DNA from: an uncultured Verrucomicrobiota bacterium
GTDB lineage: Bacteria > Verrucomicrobiota > Kiritimatiellia > RFP12 > UBA1067
Length of the DNA stretch: 64,000 nt
Reading direction: 5' to 3'
Assembly (NCBI GenBank): GCA_947305775.1
Contig: CAMZEN010000005.1
Location: forward strand, 1-64,000
In this document: piece after piece, positions 8,174-17,158 of the stretch
Layout: the number at the start of each line of letters is the position of its first letter
Numbering within the stretch: position 1 is the stretch's first letter
Notes under the pieces: model-generated
What the model was told of the DNA's origin: nothing
Database searches by the model: none
The model's input: only the letters and a program-made list of their open reading frames with translations
Program-made: the position numbers and the translations under genes

Positions 8174-9540
8174 TACCAGTCCCTTTCGTTTGGCGGCAAG
8201 GGAGCCTTCCTCATGCGCGCCTTTTTGTCGGCCTCATGCTCGTCGCTGCGCTCTTGGGCCTTTCTCAAAACCGCCTCGACTTCCTTGTCTTCATCAGACT
8301 GCTCAGCTTCGCCGTCCTGCGGCGATTCTTCTTCCTCGGAAGGTTCGTTTTCTTCATTGCCCTGCTGTTGTTCGGGTTGACCTTCCTGCTGGTCTGGCTG
8401 TCCACCCTGCTGGCTTTGCTGATTCTGCTGGTCCTGTCGGCTTTCGTTGTTCTGCTGGCCCTGACCGCCGCCGTTGCCGTCCTTCGGCAGAAGTTCCCGT
8501 ATCTGGCGGATCAAATCGATTGCCTGTTCCTGCGCTGGCGGATCCACCTTTTCTACGCATTCGATCTGCAGCTTCTCAAGCTCGGTCGCAAGCGCCGATA
8601 TCTTCGCCTGATCCTCGGCCGTAAACGGGGGCCGGTTGGTATCGCTCTGCGCCTGCTGCTCGTACGCACGAGCCCACGCCGGAAACTTGGATCTGAAGCT
8701 TCTCGTGTAGTCCAGTGCTTCCTGCTGCCATGATCTGCCGTTGAAATCCGCCACCGACAGCCATGCGTTCGACTGCGCTACCATATCCTCGCCCATCGCG
8801 GCGGGCGGCATCACCATCATCTTCAGAAAGCGCGTGCAGTCGTGCTCGACATCGCTGATGGTCGCGTAGCCTTCGGGCTCGAGATCCTCGAACTGGCGTG
8901 CAGCCAAGCGGGACTTCTCGCGAGCCTGATCGACCTGCATCACTATCGTGGCCGCCTGGTCCTCGTTGGTCACGGCCTGACATATCGCCTCCTTCACAGG
9001 CAGCCATACGTCCGAAAGCCTTCTGGCCCTCGCCGACAGTTCATCCGAAAGCTCGATCACGCGCGGTGGCGTGTTGGTCATGCAACCGCCAAAGGCATCC
9101 ATCATGCCGCGTGCGTCATATGTCGCCGCAAGCATCAGCGAGCCAGGATCCTTGCCCTGCGCCGCCTTAAGGACCTCGTCGACATGCCTGGCCTCCCGCA
9201 TTGCAGGAAGCCCATCGACGGCACGCGTGAAATTCCTGTTGGCCCTGTCGTCGCCAGGGTTTGCGCGAAGCGCCACCTGAGCGGCGGCGGCGGCCTCCTC
9301 GATATTGCCGCTCTCGTACTCAAGCTTTGCGACGACCTCTGCCGCCCGGGCACCATGGCTACGCGAAAGCATCATGGGGCGAAGCACCCTTAGCGCATTG
9401 GTTGCATCGCCAGCCCTGTAGTATTCGACTCCTTCATTCCACACTTCTGGATCCGTAAGCGCACGCGACTCCTCCGCAACGGCGGCAATCGCCGCAGCCA
9501 CGCCAAACGCACAAAAGAATATATGTTTGCTGCCGAACAT
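8173..9540 (-). CDS. BatC-like TPR protein with Gln/Glu-rich tail
   Basis: Exported 455-residue protein. A signal peptide covers about residues 1-22, TPR-like helices about 28-110 (NEGVEYYRAGDATNALRVL), an alpha-helical middle about 120-335, and a low-complexity Gln/Gly/Glu/Asp tail about 350-425 precedes the terminal KARMRKAPLPPNERDW. TPR plus Gln-rich tail plus that C-terminus is the organisation of BatC-like proteins from Bat (aerotolerance) operons, but no BatA, B, D or MoxR gene is nearby. It is first in the murG operon, 7 bases after a TGATATAAT box, so translation is probably leaderless. Confidence 0.7.
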   Translation of the reverse strand: MFGSKHIFFCAFGVAAAIAAVAEESRALTDPEVWNEGVEYYRAGDATNALRVLRPMMLSRSHGARAAEVVAKLEYESGNIEEAAAAAQVALRANPGDDRANRNFTRAVDGLPAMREARHVDEVLKAAQGKDPGSLMLAATYDARGMMDAFGGCMTNTPPRVIELSDELSARARRLSDVWLPVKEAICQAVTNEDQAATIVMQVDQAREKSRLAARQFEDLEPEGYATISDVEHDCTRFLKMMVMPPAAMGEDMVAQSNAWLSVADFNGRSWQQEALDYTRSFRSKFPAWARAYEQQAQSDTNRPPFTAEDQAKISALATELEKLQIECVEKVDPPAQEQAIDLIRQIRELLPKDGNGGGQGQQNNESRQDQQNQQSQQGGQPDQQEGQPEQQQGNEENEPSEEEESPQDGEAEQSDEDKEVEAVLRKAQERSDEHEADKKARMRKAPLPPNERDW

Positions 9541-9547
9541 TGTATTT

Positions 9548-9556
9548 ATTATATCA
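9548..9556 (-). promoter_or_regulatory. Extended -10 promoter, BatC-like/murG/HAD/manA operon
   Basis: On the minus strand TGATATAAT ends 7 bases before the ATG at 9540, which places the predicted transcription start at or next to the start codon. Confidence 0.65.
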
Positions 9557-9614
9557 AATCAACCCGTCTTGTGCTTACCGCCACAGCAATTCATGGACCT
9601 ACCGAACGAAAAGT

Positions 9615-10568
9615 CTACTTGCCTTTGTGCCAATCCGAGAAGCCTCTTGCTATGGCACGCGCCAAGCGTGCACGTCTATCGGAATCCCAAGCAGCCTCCT
9701 CCCCGGCTGGATGCGTTATGAAATCGGCCTCTATGAGGCAGCTCGGTATCTCTGGGTTGCGCGTCACGGCAAAATTCGCATGCATAGCGCCATTGCTCTT
9801 AAGCTCGGCCTTCTGCGTCTCGTCCATGCGGCTCGCTATCGCCTTTGCCAGAGCTTCGCCAATCGGATTCCATGAATATACCGCGGCATAACGTATCTTG
9901 CCGGCATCGCGATCGGCTGCAGGAGCGTTGTGATGAAGGGATATGAACGCATCCGCACCGTTTGCGTAGATTGCCTTCGGCCTTTCGTAAAGCGCTATCG
10001 CCCGATCGTCGCTGCGCGTCATCACTACATTGTACCCAAGAGCGGAAAGCTCTTCACGCACAGCCTCCGCCAAGAGAAGGTTCGCGTCCTTCTCGCACCA
10101 GCCATGCGGAGAGACGCAACCCAGGTCCGTTGGGCCACCATGCCCGGGATCGAGGACGACGGTCAACTCGCCTGGATTCCTGTCGTAAGGATGCGGTCGC
10201 GCTTCGTCCGCGGCATAGTCAAGCTTAGCGTAGACGCGCTCAGCGGAATTGCTTGAGGACGCTGTTGCGGCCGAGTCCGGTTTTGGGCGAGGTTTCGGCT
10301 TTGCCGCCACACGGAACGTGCGCGAAGTAACGCTATGGCCATCGGCACCATCGCACGATGCCGTTATGGTGTTGTCACCCTCCTTCACGTCAACGTACGC
10401 CGCCCATGCGCCAGTCCTGTAGACAGGCACGTTCAACCCCTGGACCACGACATTGGTTACGCCAGGCTCCGTTGACCCCAACACATAGCAATGCTCGACA
10501 TACGGAAGCCTCTGGCCCGGCTTGGGGACGGCTATCGCAACAGACATGACAATCCACGCAAATGTCAT
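9615..10568 (-). CDS. N-acetylmuramoyl-L-alanine amidase (Amidase_3)
   Basis: Periplasmic zinc amidase that cleaves peptide stems from peptidoglycan. After a short signal sequence (about 1-15) comes a beta-rich domain (about 16-90), a Lys/Pro linker and the catalytic domain from about residue 130: zinc ligands in LDPGHGG and in SLHHNAP, a conserved Glu in WCEKDANLLLAEAV, and the catalytic Glu in LIEADFI. It overlaps the TatD stop (ATGA) and is the last gene of the GH95/tatD/amidase unit. Confidence 0.9.
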   Translation of the reverse strand: MTFAWIVMSVAIAVPKPGQRLPYVEHCYVLGSTEPGVTNVVVQGLNVPVYRTGAWAAYVDVKEGDNTITASCDGADGHSVTSRTFRVAAKPKPRPKPDSAATASSSNSAERVYAKLDYAADEARPHPYDRNPGELTVVLDPGHGGPTDLGCVSPHGWCEKDANLLLAEAVREELSALGYNVVMTRSDDRAIALYERPKAIYANGADAFISLHHNAPAADRDAGKIRYAAVYSWNPIGEALAKAIASRMDETQKAELKSNGAMHANFAVTRNPEIPSCLIEADFITHPAGEEAAWDSDRRARLARAIARGFSDWHKGK

Positions 10569-11311
10569 TTGGCGTCTCCTAGGGTATTGATCGCGTTGCG
10601 CGTCGTAAACGCGGCAAGATCCTCAAACCGCGTCTTGCGCAAATCGGCAAGGAACCTGGCGGTATGGACAAGAAAAGCCGGCTCGTTTGGCTGGCCCCTA
10701 AGCGGCACTGGCGCAAGAAACGGAGAATCGGTCTCAACAAGCAACCTGTCATCCGGCACAACCAGCGCAGACTCCCTTACATTGTCTGCGGCCTTGAACG
10801 TAACTATCCCAGAAATGGATATCATGAACCCGAGATCAAGAAGTTCGCGGCAAAACCTTGGACCGCCGGTGAAACAATGTATTATTCCACGGCTTGGCAC
10901 CTCCCGCAGCAGACCAAGGGTATCGTCATCCGCGTCCCGCGTATGGACGACGACCGGCAGGTCCATATCGCGTGCCAACTCCAACTGCCGCGCCATAAGG
11001 TCGAGCTGGGCTTTGCGCGTATCCGGCGAATAATGGTAGTCCAACCCTATCTCTCCAACCGCCGCGACACCCGTGTAATCGAGCGTTGGCAAATCCTTGC
11101 CGACCTGGTCGCGATCCCAGCCTATGCATTTCCAGACTTTAACACCGTCGGCACCGCATTTCGCAGCGGTTTCGACACCCTTGTTGAGCGATAAGCTGCC
11201 ACCTACAGCCATTACACGAGTCACGCCGGAAGAGACTGCACGATTGAGGACGGACACAGTTTCAGCGTCCGTCCCCTCGAAATGTGCATGCGTGTCAAAA
11301 AGCTCGGTCAT
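10565..11311 (-). CDS. tatD: TatD-family metal-dependent hydrolase
   Basis: TIM-barrel metallohydrolase with probable DNase or deacylase activity, as in TatD/YcfH enzymes. Metal-binding motifs are in family order: DTHAHF (6-11), [26 protein letters not shown] and the C-terminal ETDSPFL. At 248 residues the length is standard. ATGA overlaps join it to GH95 upstream and the amidase downstream. Confidence 0.92.
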   Translation of the reverse strand: MTELFDTHAHFEGTDAETVSVLNRAVSSGVTRVMAVGGSLSLNKGVETAAKCGADGVKVWKCIGWDRDQVGKDLPTLDYTGVAAVGEIGLDYHYSPDTRKAQLDLMARQLELARDMDLPVVVHTRDADDDTLGLLREVPSRGIIHCFTGGPRFCRELLDLGFMISISGIVTFKAADNVRESALVVPDDRLLVETDSPFLAPVPLRGQPNEPAFLVHTARFLADLRKTRFEDLAAFTTRNAINTLGDAK

Positions 11312-13482
11312 TGCACGATTTCGTATCCGTCTGGATCGCCGCCGGTAACTGAATAGCGAAGGATCTTTCCGTCATGCCAGACTATGTCCACAGTGTATCC
11401 GCCTCGCGCACGAAGCCCCTTCACCTCGCCAAACGACCATGCCTTCGGAAGAGCCGGCAGAAGGCGTATCAAAACCTTCCCGTCGCTCGTCCGCTCATGG
11501 CTCTGCACAAGCATTTCGCAGACGGCAGCGACCATGCCAAGGTTTCCGTCTATCTGGAACGGCGGATGGGTGGCGAACATGTTGGGAAGCGTGTTGTACC
11601 TTTCAAGTCCGGCGAGCATTTCGGCCGCCATCTCGCCATCTCCAAGACGCGCCCACAGCGCGGTGCGCCAGGGCCATGTCCAGCTGCGGCGCGAATCCTT
11701 TGTCGTGGTGCGTCCGGCAAGCGATATTGCCGCCGCGTTCGCAAGCTCGGGCGTGGAGGTACGCGTTATTGTGGAACCCGGGTATACGGCAAACAGATGC
11801 GATGTATGGCGATGATCATCGCCCTGAACGTCAATATCAGCCTGCCACTCCTGAAGCTGCCCCCAACGTCCGATCTTGTTGCGGCCAAGCCTTGAAAGTA
11901 TCTGAACTGCTTGCGAGGCTACTTCGTCCTTGATCTTGAGTTCATGTGCCGCCTTGATCAGGTCTGCAAGGACCTCGGCCATTATCTGCTGATCGTGCAT
12001 GACGCCGTCTGCAATGGGACCATGCTCCGGGCTCCAGCCTTCCTTGACCAACAGCCACCCGTCGGGATCCTCCACAAGATGGGACATCATGAACGCGGAC
12101 GCGTCTCGAAGGAGCGGCCAAGCCTTTTCGCGCAGGTATTTTTCATCAAGCGTAAAAAGATAGTGGTCGTAGGCCATTATTGCCATCCAGGGCAATCCCG
12201 CGAAGTTCCACTTCCATCCCCCGCCGCCGAACGCATTCATGGAAGTCCTGTGCGCCACGCCATTCGACTCCGGGAACGCAAGCCGCGTCTCACTGCGCGC
12301 CGTGCGGTTTGCCGCGAGAAGCCAATCTACGACAGGTATCCATAGTTCGCCAAGGTTGGCCGTGTCGACCGCCCAGTAATTCATCTGAAGGTTGATGTTG
12401 GTGTGGAAGTCGCTATGCCACATCGGTTTGTTGGTATTGCACCATATGCCCTGCAGATTGGCGGGGAGTGTACCCGGACGGGACGACGATATGAGCAGAT
12501 ATCGGCCGAAGTTGAACTGCGTCTCCACAAGATCGCGTAAAGCGTAATCCATGGTCGGCATAGCAAGCATCTGCTTGCCAAGCCTGAAATAATGCAGCTT
12601 TTCGTGGGTCGTCGCGCGCGTCCAGTACCTTGTACCCGTACCTGTCATGCGAAGAGACACGCGGTCGTAGAATTCACGATAGTCTTCTATATGTTCGTCT
12701 CTAAGCTTTTCAAAGTCGGCCGTAAACGCCTCGGCGTACGGTTCACATGGCTGATGCAAGCCAAAATCCTCGCGGGAAAGGTCATAGGAAGTCTTCGCAC
12801 GAAGAAACACGACAAGATTCGTACCGCCTTCCATGGACCAGTCTGCACGCGCAGTATAGGCAAGGCCGTTCGGCAGCGTGCCTCCGAACGCAAGAGAACG
12901 CTCGCCAACGGACGTCGTCTCCTCTTCATGCGCACCGACAAGACCGACCTTTGCGGTGAAAGGCTTTACAGAAAGGAAACGGAACGCCAGAACGTCCGCC
13001 GGGGCGCTCGCAAACGCCTCGCGATACATCCTGCATCCTGAAAGCGACATGTTCCGCATGTTGACCATGTTCGGTTGGGTTTCAGTCACCTTCACGATAT
13101 GCATAGCCTTTGACAGGTCAATAAGCCTTACATATCCGCCTTGCTCTTCTTCGGCGCCTGGTCCATCGAACTCTATGGTAAGCACGCCGAAATTCTGGTA
13201 ATCGCCGACTGTAAGGTCTGTAGCGATGCTCAACAACTCGTTCGTCGCCCCGGAAAGGTTGAAGTCCCCCGTCCAGAGAGAATCAACATTGAATTGTATC
13301 GACTCCTTTTTGATACCGCCAGTAAGCATGGCGCCAATACGACCATTACCGATTGGATACCGATCGGATTGCCAGAACTTCGGGTGGGCATGAGCCGGAC
13401 GGTTATCGAAAATCACATCCCCTGCTTCAACACACAAAGAAGCACACCCCAAAACAACTGCAATGTATCTACTGAGTCTCAT
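11308..13482 (-). CDS. Glycoside hydrolase family 95 (alpha-L-fucosidase type), secreted
   Basis: Inverting glycosidase family that removes alpha-1,2-linked L-fucose or L-galactose from host or plant glycans. A signal peptide (about 1-20 from this start) is followed by the GH95 N-terminal domain signature [15 protein letters not shown] and [11 protein letters not shown]. The (alpha/alpha)6 barrel contains [26 protein letters not shown] and EGWSPEHG; the C-terminal beta domain has [10 protein letters not shown] chose the second ATG (13482): the first (13488) lies 3 bases from the -10 box, upstream of the expected transcription start. It fits the fucose-type aldolase and reductase genes at 17-19 kb. 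Confidence 0.92.
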   Translation of the reverse strand: MRLSRYIAVVLGCASLCVEAGDVIFDNRPAHAHPKFWQSDRYPIGNGRIGAMLTGGIKKESIQFNVDSLWTGDFNLSGATNELLSIATDLTVGDYQNFGVLTIEFDGPGAEEEQGGYVRLIDLSKAMHIVKVTETQPNMVNMRNMSLSGCRMYREAFASAPADVLAFRFLSVKPFTAKVGLVGAHEEETTSVGERSLAFGGTLPNGLAYTARADWSMEGGTNLVVFLRAKTSYDLSREDFGLHQPCEPYAEAFTADFEKLRDEHIEDYREFYDRVSLRMTGTGTRYWTRATTHEKLHYFRLGKQMLAMPTMDYALRDLVETQFNFGRYLLISSSRPGTLPANLQGIWCNTNKPMWHSDFHTNINLQMNYWAVDTANLGELWIPVVDWLLAANRTARSETRLAFPESNGVAHRTSMNAFGGGGWKWNFAGLPWMAIMAYDHYLFTLDEKYLREKAWPLLRDASAFMMSHLVEDPDGWLLVKEGWSPEHGPIADGVMHDQQIMAEVLADLIKAAHELKIKDEVASQAVQILSRLGRNKIGRWGQLQEWQADIDVQGDDHRHTSHLFAVYPGSTITRTSTPELANAAAISLAGRTTTKDSRRSWTWPWRTALWARLGDGEMAAEMLAGLERYNTLPNMFATHPPFQIDGNLGMVAAVCEMLVQSHERTSDGKVLIRLLPALPKAWSFGEVKGLRARGGYTVDIVWHDGKILRYSVTGGDPDGYEIVQ

Positions 13483-13491
13483 AGTCATATT

Positions 13492-13500
13492 ATTTTACCA
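13492..13500 (-). promoter_or_regulatory. Extended -10 promoter of the GH95 operon
   Basis: Minus-strand TGGTAAAAT ends 9 bases before ATG 13482, again a near-leaderless arrangement. Confidence 0.55.
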
Positions 13501-13503
13501 AAA

Positions 13504-14058
13504 TCAGGTGCACCTGCGCCATATGCAAATGCGGGTCTTGCCGTAGGTGCGATCGCGCAGGATTTCCCATCCATGGGTGTCTTCGGCGCATTGCACGGAC
13601 GTCATCTCGGCTATGAACAGTCCACCAGTCTTCACAACTCCGCGCACGGCAAGGGTCTCCAGAAACGATGCGTACCCCCTCTCCTCGCCCAACGCATACG
13701 GAGGGTCTGCGAATGCGATGTCGAAACCAGGGCCTAAATAGGACGATACATAACGGTAGGCGTCGGCTCGCACTACCTCTGTCCGCGCCGCCTTCGCCAT
13801 TGCATCTATATTGCGCCTGAGGGCTTCCAGGTGCCTTGAGCTTGACTCTACGAATATAGCCGAAGCTGCGCCACGCGATAACGCCTCCAGACCAACTGCT
13901 CCGGTCCCGGCAAAGAGATCAAGGAACGCCACTCCGCGAATCTCCCCCTGTATTATGGAGAAGAGCGCTTCCCGAACCCTGTCCTGGGTAGGGCGTATCG
14001 CGTCGGACTTGGGAACAAAAAGAGTCCGTCCGCCGAACTCCCCGCCAGCGATCCTCAT
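13504..14058 (-). CDS. rsmD: 16S rRNA m2G966 methyltransferase RsmD
   Basis: SAM-dependent methyltransferase for guanine 966 of 16S rRNA. The 184-residue protein starts MRIAGGEFGGRTL and has IRPTQDRVREALFSII, the SAM motif FLDLFAGTGAVGLEALSRGA, VESS, and the catalytic FADPPY (N6/N2-methylase DPPY type). Although the frame is open further upstream, ATG 14058 is chosen because it gives an ATGA overlap with queC and the canonical family N-terminus. Confidence 0.93.
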   Translation of the reverse strand: MRIAGGEFGGRTLFVPKSDAIRPTQDRVREALFSIIQGEIRGVAFLDLFAGTGAVGLEALSRGAASAIFVESSSRHLEALRRNIDAMAKAARTEVVRADAYRYVSSYLGPGFDIAFADPPYALGEERGYASFLETLAVRGVVKTGGLFIAEMTSVQCAEDTHGWEILRDRTYGKTRICIWRRCT

Positions 14059-14723
14059 ATGCCGGCGCCCTTCTTCTTCGCCGCAAGATACTCGCGGTAA
14101 CCACGATTCCTGAGCTTGCATGCGGGGCATTCCCCGCAGCCAGCCCCAGGAACGCCGTTGTAGCAGGTCAGGGTATGCTTCTCTATGACATCGAAAATAC
14201 CCAAGCTGTCCGCAAGAGCCCACTCCTCGGCCTTGGTCATATGCATGAAAGGTGTGACAATCCTTATTGGATAGTCAAGGGCAAGGCGCATCGCCTTCTG
14301 CTGCGCCTTAATGAACGACTCGCGGCAGTCCGGATAGCCGGAAAAATCAGCCTCCGATACGCCTGTGTAGATTTCTTTCGCGCCAAGTTCCTTGGCCCAA
14401 ACTCCGGCGGCAAGCAGGAAGAATGCGTTGCGCCCCTCTACAACCGTGTTTGGACACTTCGATCCCTCCTTGCGCACAATAGCATCGCCACTGGACATCA
14501 ACGCGTTGTGCGTGATGTCCTTGTAGAAGCCCAATCGCACAACTTTGTGCATGGCGACCTTGAAGCGACGGGCAAGGGAACGGGCGAATTTCGTTTCGAG
14601 CGCATGCCGCTGCCCATACTCGAACGTCATCGCGGCAACTTGGCCGGAGCCATGCTTCCTGATCGCCAAGGCAAGCGCCGTCGCGCTATCCTGTCCGCCC
14701 GAGAGCACTACGACGGCCTTCAT
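14055..14723 (-). CDS. queC: 7-cyano-7-deazaguanine synthase QueC
   Basis: Converts CDG to preQ0 in queuosine biosynthesis using ATP and ammonia. The 222-residue protein has the PP-loop LSGGQDSATAL (7-17), EYGQRH, GRNAFFLLAA, DFSGYPDCRESF and the zinc-binding cluster GCGECPACKLRNRG near the C-terminus. The start at 14723 (MKAVVVLSGG) gives an ATGA overlap with the queD stop. It is coupled to queD, the previous pathway enzyme. Confidence 0.96.
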   Translation of the reverse strand: MKAVVVLSGGQDSATALALAIRKHGSGQVAAMTFEYGQRHALETKFARSLARRFKVAMHKVVRLGFYKDITHNALMSSGDAIVRKEGSKCPNTVVEGRNAFFLLAAGVWAKELGAKEIYTGVSEADFSGYPDCRESFIKAQQKAMRLALDYPIRIVTPFMHMTKAEEWALADSLGIFDVIEKHTLTCYNGVPGAGCGECPACKLRNRGYREYLAAKKKGAGI

Positions 14724-15136
14724 GGTCTGTACTCCGCTGAACTGTCGGCGGTCTCCCATACCTTGACGGAAGACAGGCCAGGCACTTGCGGTGCAAGCAA
14801 GTCAAAGAAGTGCTTCGCCAGATTCTCTGCGGTGGAACGGAATGGCAGCGCTACCGTACGCATGCCGTGTTTTTCAACAACGGACGCAATATCCCGCTCA
14901 CCATCGCTTGCCGTTGAATAGATGAAGGCATGGTCGAAGCGGTCGCAGATCGTCGCCGTCGCTATTGACTTCAAATCCTTGAAGTCGATCACCATGTCGC
15001 TGCCCTCGACGGGCCTGGCGTCCATGGTGACCGATATGTCCACCCTGTATGTGTGTCCATGAAGGTTCTTGCACAGCCCCTGATGATTGGTCAGTATATG
15101 GGCTGCGTCGAACCGAACCGTCTTTGTAACGGTCAT
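14720..15136 (-). CDS. queD: 6-carboxytetrahydropterin synthase QueD
   Basis: Turns dihydroneopterin triphosphate into 6-carboxytetrahydropterin on the way to preQ0. The 138-residue T-fold protein shows zinc ligands FDAAH and LHGHTY, the catalytic Cys of GLCKNLHGH, MVIDFKDLK, FDHAF, and the C-terminal substrate Glu in KVWET. ATG 15136 is preferred; a GTG is one codon upstream. It follows nagA by a few bases and overlaps queC, so nagA-queD-queC-rsmD probably form one transcript. No queE or queF is in the window. Confidence 0.94.
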   Translation of the reverse strand: MTVTKTVRFDAAHILTNHQGLCKNLHGHTYRVDISVTMDARPVEGSDMVIDFKDLKSIATATICDRFDHAFIYSTASDGERDIASVVEKHGMRTVALPFRSTAENLAKHFFDLLAPQVPGLSSVKVWETADSSAEYRP

Positions 15137-15144
15137 CACCCTGT

Positions 15145-16302
15145 TTAGATGCGCTGTTCGCCGTCAACAAACACGGCGGAAGGCTTCCAGCTCTTCGGGT
15201 TGACCACCACAAGGTCGGCCGTGAAGCCCTTCTCCACCTTGCCGAGCTCTTCGCCCCAACCGAACTCAATCGCCTGGTTCCAAGAAGTCGTGCGGACGAG
15301 GTCCTTGAGCGGGAGGCCAGTGACGTCGTGGACGTTCTTGAGGCCCATGCCCATCCAAAGGGTAGAGCCGGCGAGGTTGCCGCCGTTAACAAGACGCGCC
15401 TCGCCACCCTTCAGGAGAACATCCAGCCCGCCCATAGAGAATGCGTAGCCATCCTTGCAGTGCGAGCAGCGGAGCGAGTCGGTGATCATCTGGATGTGCG
15501 CGAGGCTGCGGCGCGTGAAGATGAGGCGGAGCATGTCTGGGCAAAGATGAATCTTGTCGCAGATGACCTCGGTGTTGAGGTCCTCGATCAGGAAGCCTGC
15601 GCCGACCATGCCGATCTCGCGGTGGTGGAGAGGGGTCATCTGGTTGCAGAAGTGGGTCATGTGGCGGAGGCCGTTCTTGTAGGCGGGCATGAGGTCCGCA
15701 AGCTTGGCGCCGGTATGTCCACAGCTCGGCACAACGCCCATCTTGATGCAGTCCTTGGCGAACTTGGCGCCGCCCTCGGTCTCTACTGCATAGGAGATCT
15801 GCTTCACTGGGAAGACCTTGTTTATCTCCTTCACTTCCTTTATCTCAGGCTTGCGGACGAACTTCGGGTTCTGTGCACCGCAGCACTTTACGTTGATGAA
15901 CGGGCCTTCGAGGTGGATGCCGGGAACCTTAGCGAATGGCGAGCCTGCTTCGACATAGGCTTTTGCGTTCTTGGCAGCGACAAGCAGCTCCTCGTGGGAG
16001 ACGGTGAGGGTTGTCGGAAGGACGGTCGTCACGCCCTCGGCTAGCTTCGCCTCGGCGAGCTTGAAGATGGCCTGCGGATCGGCGTCGCAGAAGTCGTAGG
16101 TGAGTGCACCATGTGTGTGCACGTCGATGAAGCCGGGCATCACGTACTGCCCCTTGACGTCCACGACCGTCGTCGCGCCCTTCTCGGACACCTTCTTCGT
16201 CGTGACCTGGGTGATCTTCTTGCCTTCCACGACGATCGTCGCGTCGACAAGATCCACGTCAGGTGAAATAACGTGTGCGTTTTTGATGATTGTCTTCTGC
16301 AT
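15145..16302 (-). CDS. nagA: N-acetylglucosamine-6-phosphate deacetylase NagA
   Basis: Amidohydrolase that deacetylates GlcNAc-6-P to glucosamine-6-P in amino-sugar catabolism or peptidoglycan recycling. The 385-residue protein shows PGFIDVHTHG (metal site), GIHLEGPFIN with the metal-binding Glu, SCGHTGA, HFCNQMTPLHHRE, and the catalytic Asp in MITDSLR. Cys and Lys are unusually frequent for the family, with a Cys-rich patch CSHCKDG. It has an SD (AAGGAG, 16311-16316) and a TGATATAAT promoter. Confidence 0.93.
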   Translation of the reverse strand: MQKTIIKNAHVISPDVDLVDATIVVEGKKITQVTTKKVSEKGATTVVDVKGQYVMPGFIDVHTHGALTYDFCDADPQAIFKLAEAKLAEGVTTVLPTTLTVSHEELLVAAKNAKAYVEAGSPFAKVPGIHLEGPFINVKCCGAQNPKFVRKPEIKEVKEINKVFPVKQISYAVETEGGAKFAKDCIKMGVVPSCGHTGAKLADLMPAYKNGLRHMTHFCNQMTPLHHREIGMVGAGFLIEDLNTEVICDKIHLCPDMLRLIFTRRSLAHIQMITDSLRCSHCKDGYAFSMGGLDVLLKGGEARLVNGGNLAGSTLWMGMGLKNVHDVTGLPLKDLVRTTSWNQAIEFGWGEELGKVEKGFTADLVVVNPKSWKPSAVFVDGEQRI

Positions 16303-16344
16303 CTCGCTTGCTCCTTACTGGTTGTTTTTTTGGATGGTGTTGAA

Positions 16345-16353
16345 ATTATATCA
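16345..16353 (-). promoter_or_regulatory. Extended -10 promoter of nagA-queD-queC-rsmD
   Basis: Minus-strand TGATATAAT, about 42 bases before the nagA ATG. Unlike most promoters in this window it gives a genuine leader carrying AAGGAG. Confidence 0.65.
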
Positions 16354-16375
16354 AATAGATGGACTTGACGCACGG

Positions 16376-17158
16376 CTAACCGCGCTGCCTGAGAATCTCG
16401 TACATTGCAACGGCGGCGGCTACGCCTGCATTGAGCGACTCGAATCCGCCGGGCATCGGGAGCTCGGCGATGAAGTCGCAGTTCTCCCTGACCAGGCGCG
16501 ATATGCCGGAGCCTTCGGCGCCGACGACGAGCCCGACACGTCCCTTGAAGTCGATCTTCGTGTATGTCTTCGCATCCTCGCCCCAATCGAGGCCCGTGAA
16601 CCATAGCCCCGCGTCCTTCAGGTCCTTCATCGCGCGGACAAGATTCACAACGTGCGCCACCTTGAGGTGTTCAGCGCCTCCTGCAGAGGCTCGGACTGCT
16701 GCTGGCGTTATTCCGCACGCACGGTCTTCGGGGATTACGACGCCTGTCGCGCCAACTGCGCAGGCTGTGCGCAGGATGGACCCCACATTCTGAGGATCCT
16801 CAAGATGATCCAAGACTATTATCAGCGCGTTCTCGTCGTCACGCACCTCGTCAAGGAGTTCGTTGAACCCTACGTATGGATAGCCGGTCGTCTTAAGGGC
16901 TACGCCCTGATGATGTCCGAACCGCGTCAGCTTGTCGAGCTGGGCGCGGTCCATGGTGCGAACGACAAGGCGCCGCGCGTGCGCCTCGTCACGAATGCGG
17001 CGGAGCTGGTCGTCCTCGTCCGGGAATACCGGCGGCAGGACTATTTCGCTAGCCGTGCGGCGACCCGCAGCGAGAGCCTCCTCAACGGGATTGCGGCCGA
17101 AGAGCCACTCCCCGCCTGAGACCATCTCGCGCGGACCTCTGTTGTGATGCTGCGCCAT
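16376..17158 (-). CDS. rlmB: 23S rRNA 2'-O-ribose methyltransferase RlmB (SpoU family)
   Basis: Methylates the ribose of G2251 in 23S rRNA. From the chosen start (260 residues) the N-terminal L30e-like substrate domain contains WLFGRNPVEEAL. The SPOUT knot follows with motif 1 DHLEDPQNVGSILRTA, motif 2 LVVGAEGSGISRLV and motif 3 LPMPGGFESLNAGVAAAVAMYE. The TAATG overlap with the upstream dehydrogenase fixes ATG 17158. It ends the 21.4-16.4 kb operon. Confidence 0.93.
   Translation of the reverse strand: MAQHHNRGPREMVSGGEWLFGRNPVEEALAAGRRTASEIVLPPVFPDEDDQLRRIRDEAHARRLVVRTMDRAQLDKLTRFGHHQGVALKTTGYPYVGFNELLDEVRDDENALIIVLDHLEDPQNVGSILRTACAVGATGVVIPEDRACGITPAAVRASAGGAEHLKVAHVVNLVRAMKDLKDAGLWFTGLDWGEDAKTYTKIDFKGRVGLVVGAEGSGISRLVRENCDFIAELPMPGGFESLNAGVAAAVAMYEILRQRG

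Noticed and set aside
6692..8733. Several plus-strand frames of 200-346 codons
   Set aside because: Antisense to the HAD, murG and BatC-like genes, which are joined by ATGA/TAATG overlaps and carry family motifs.
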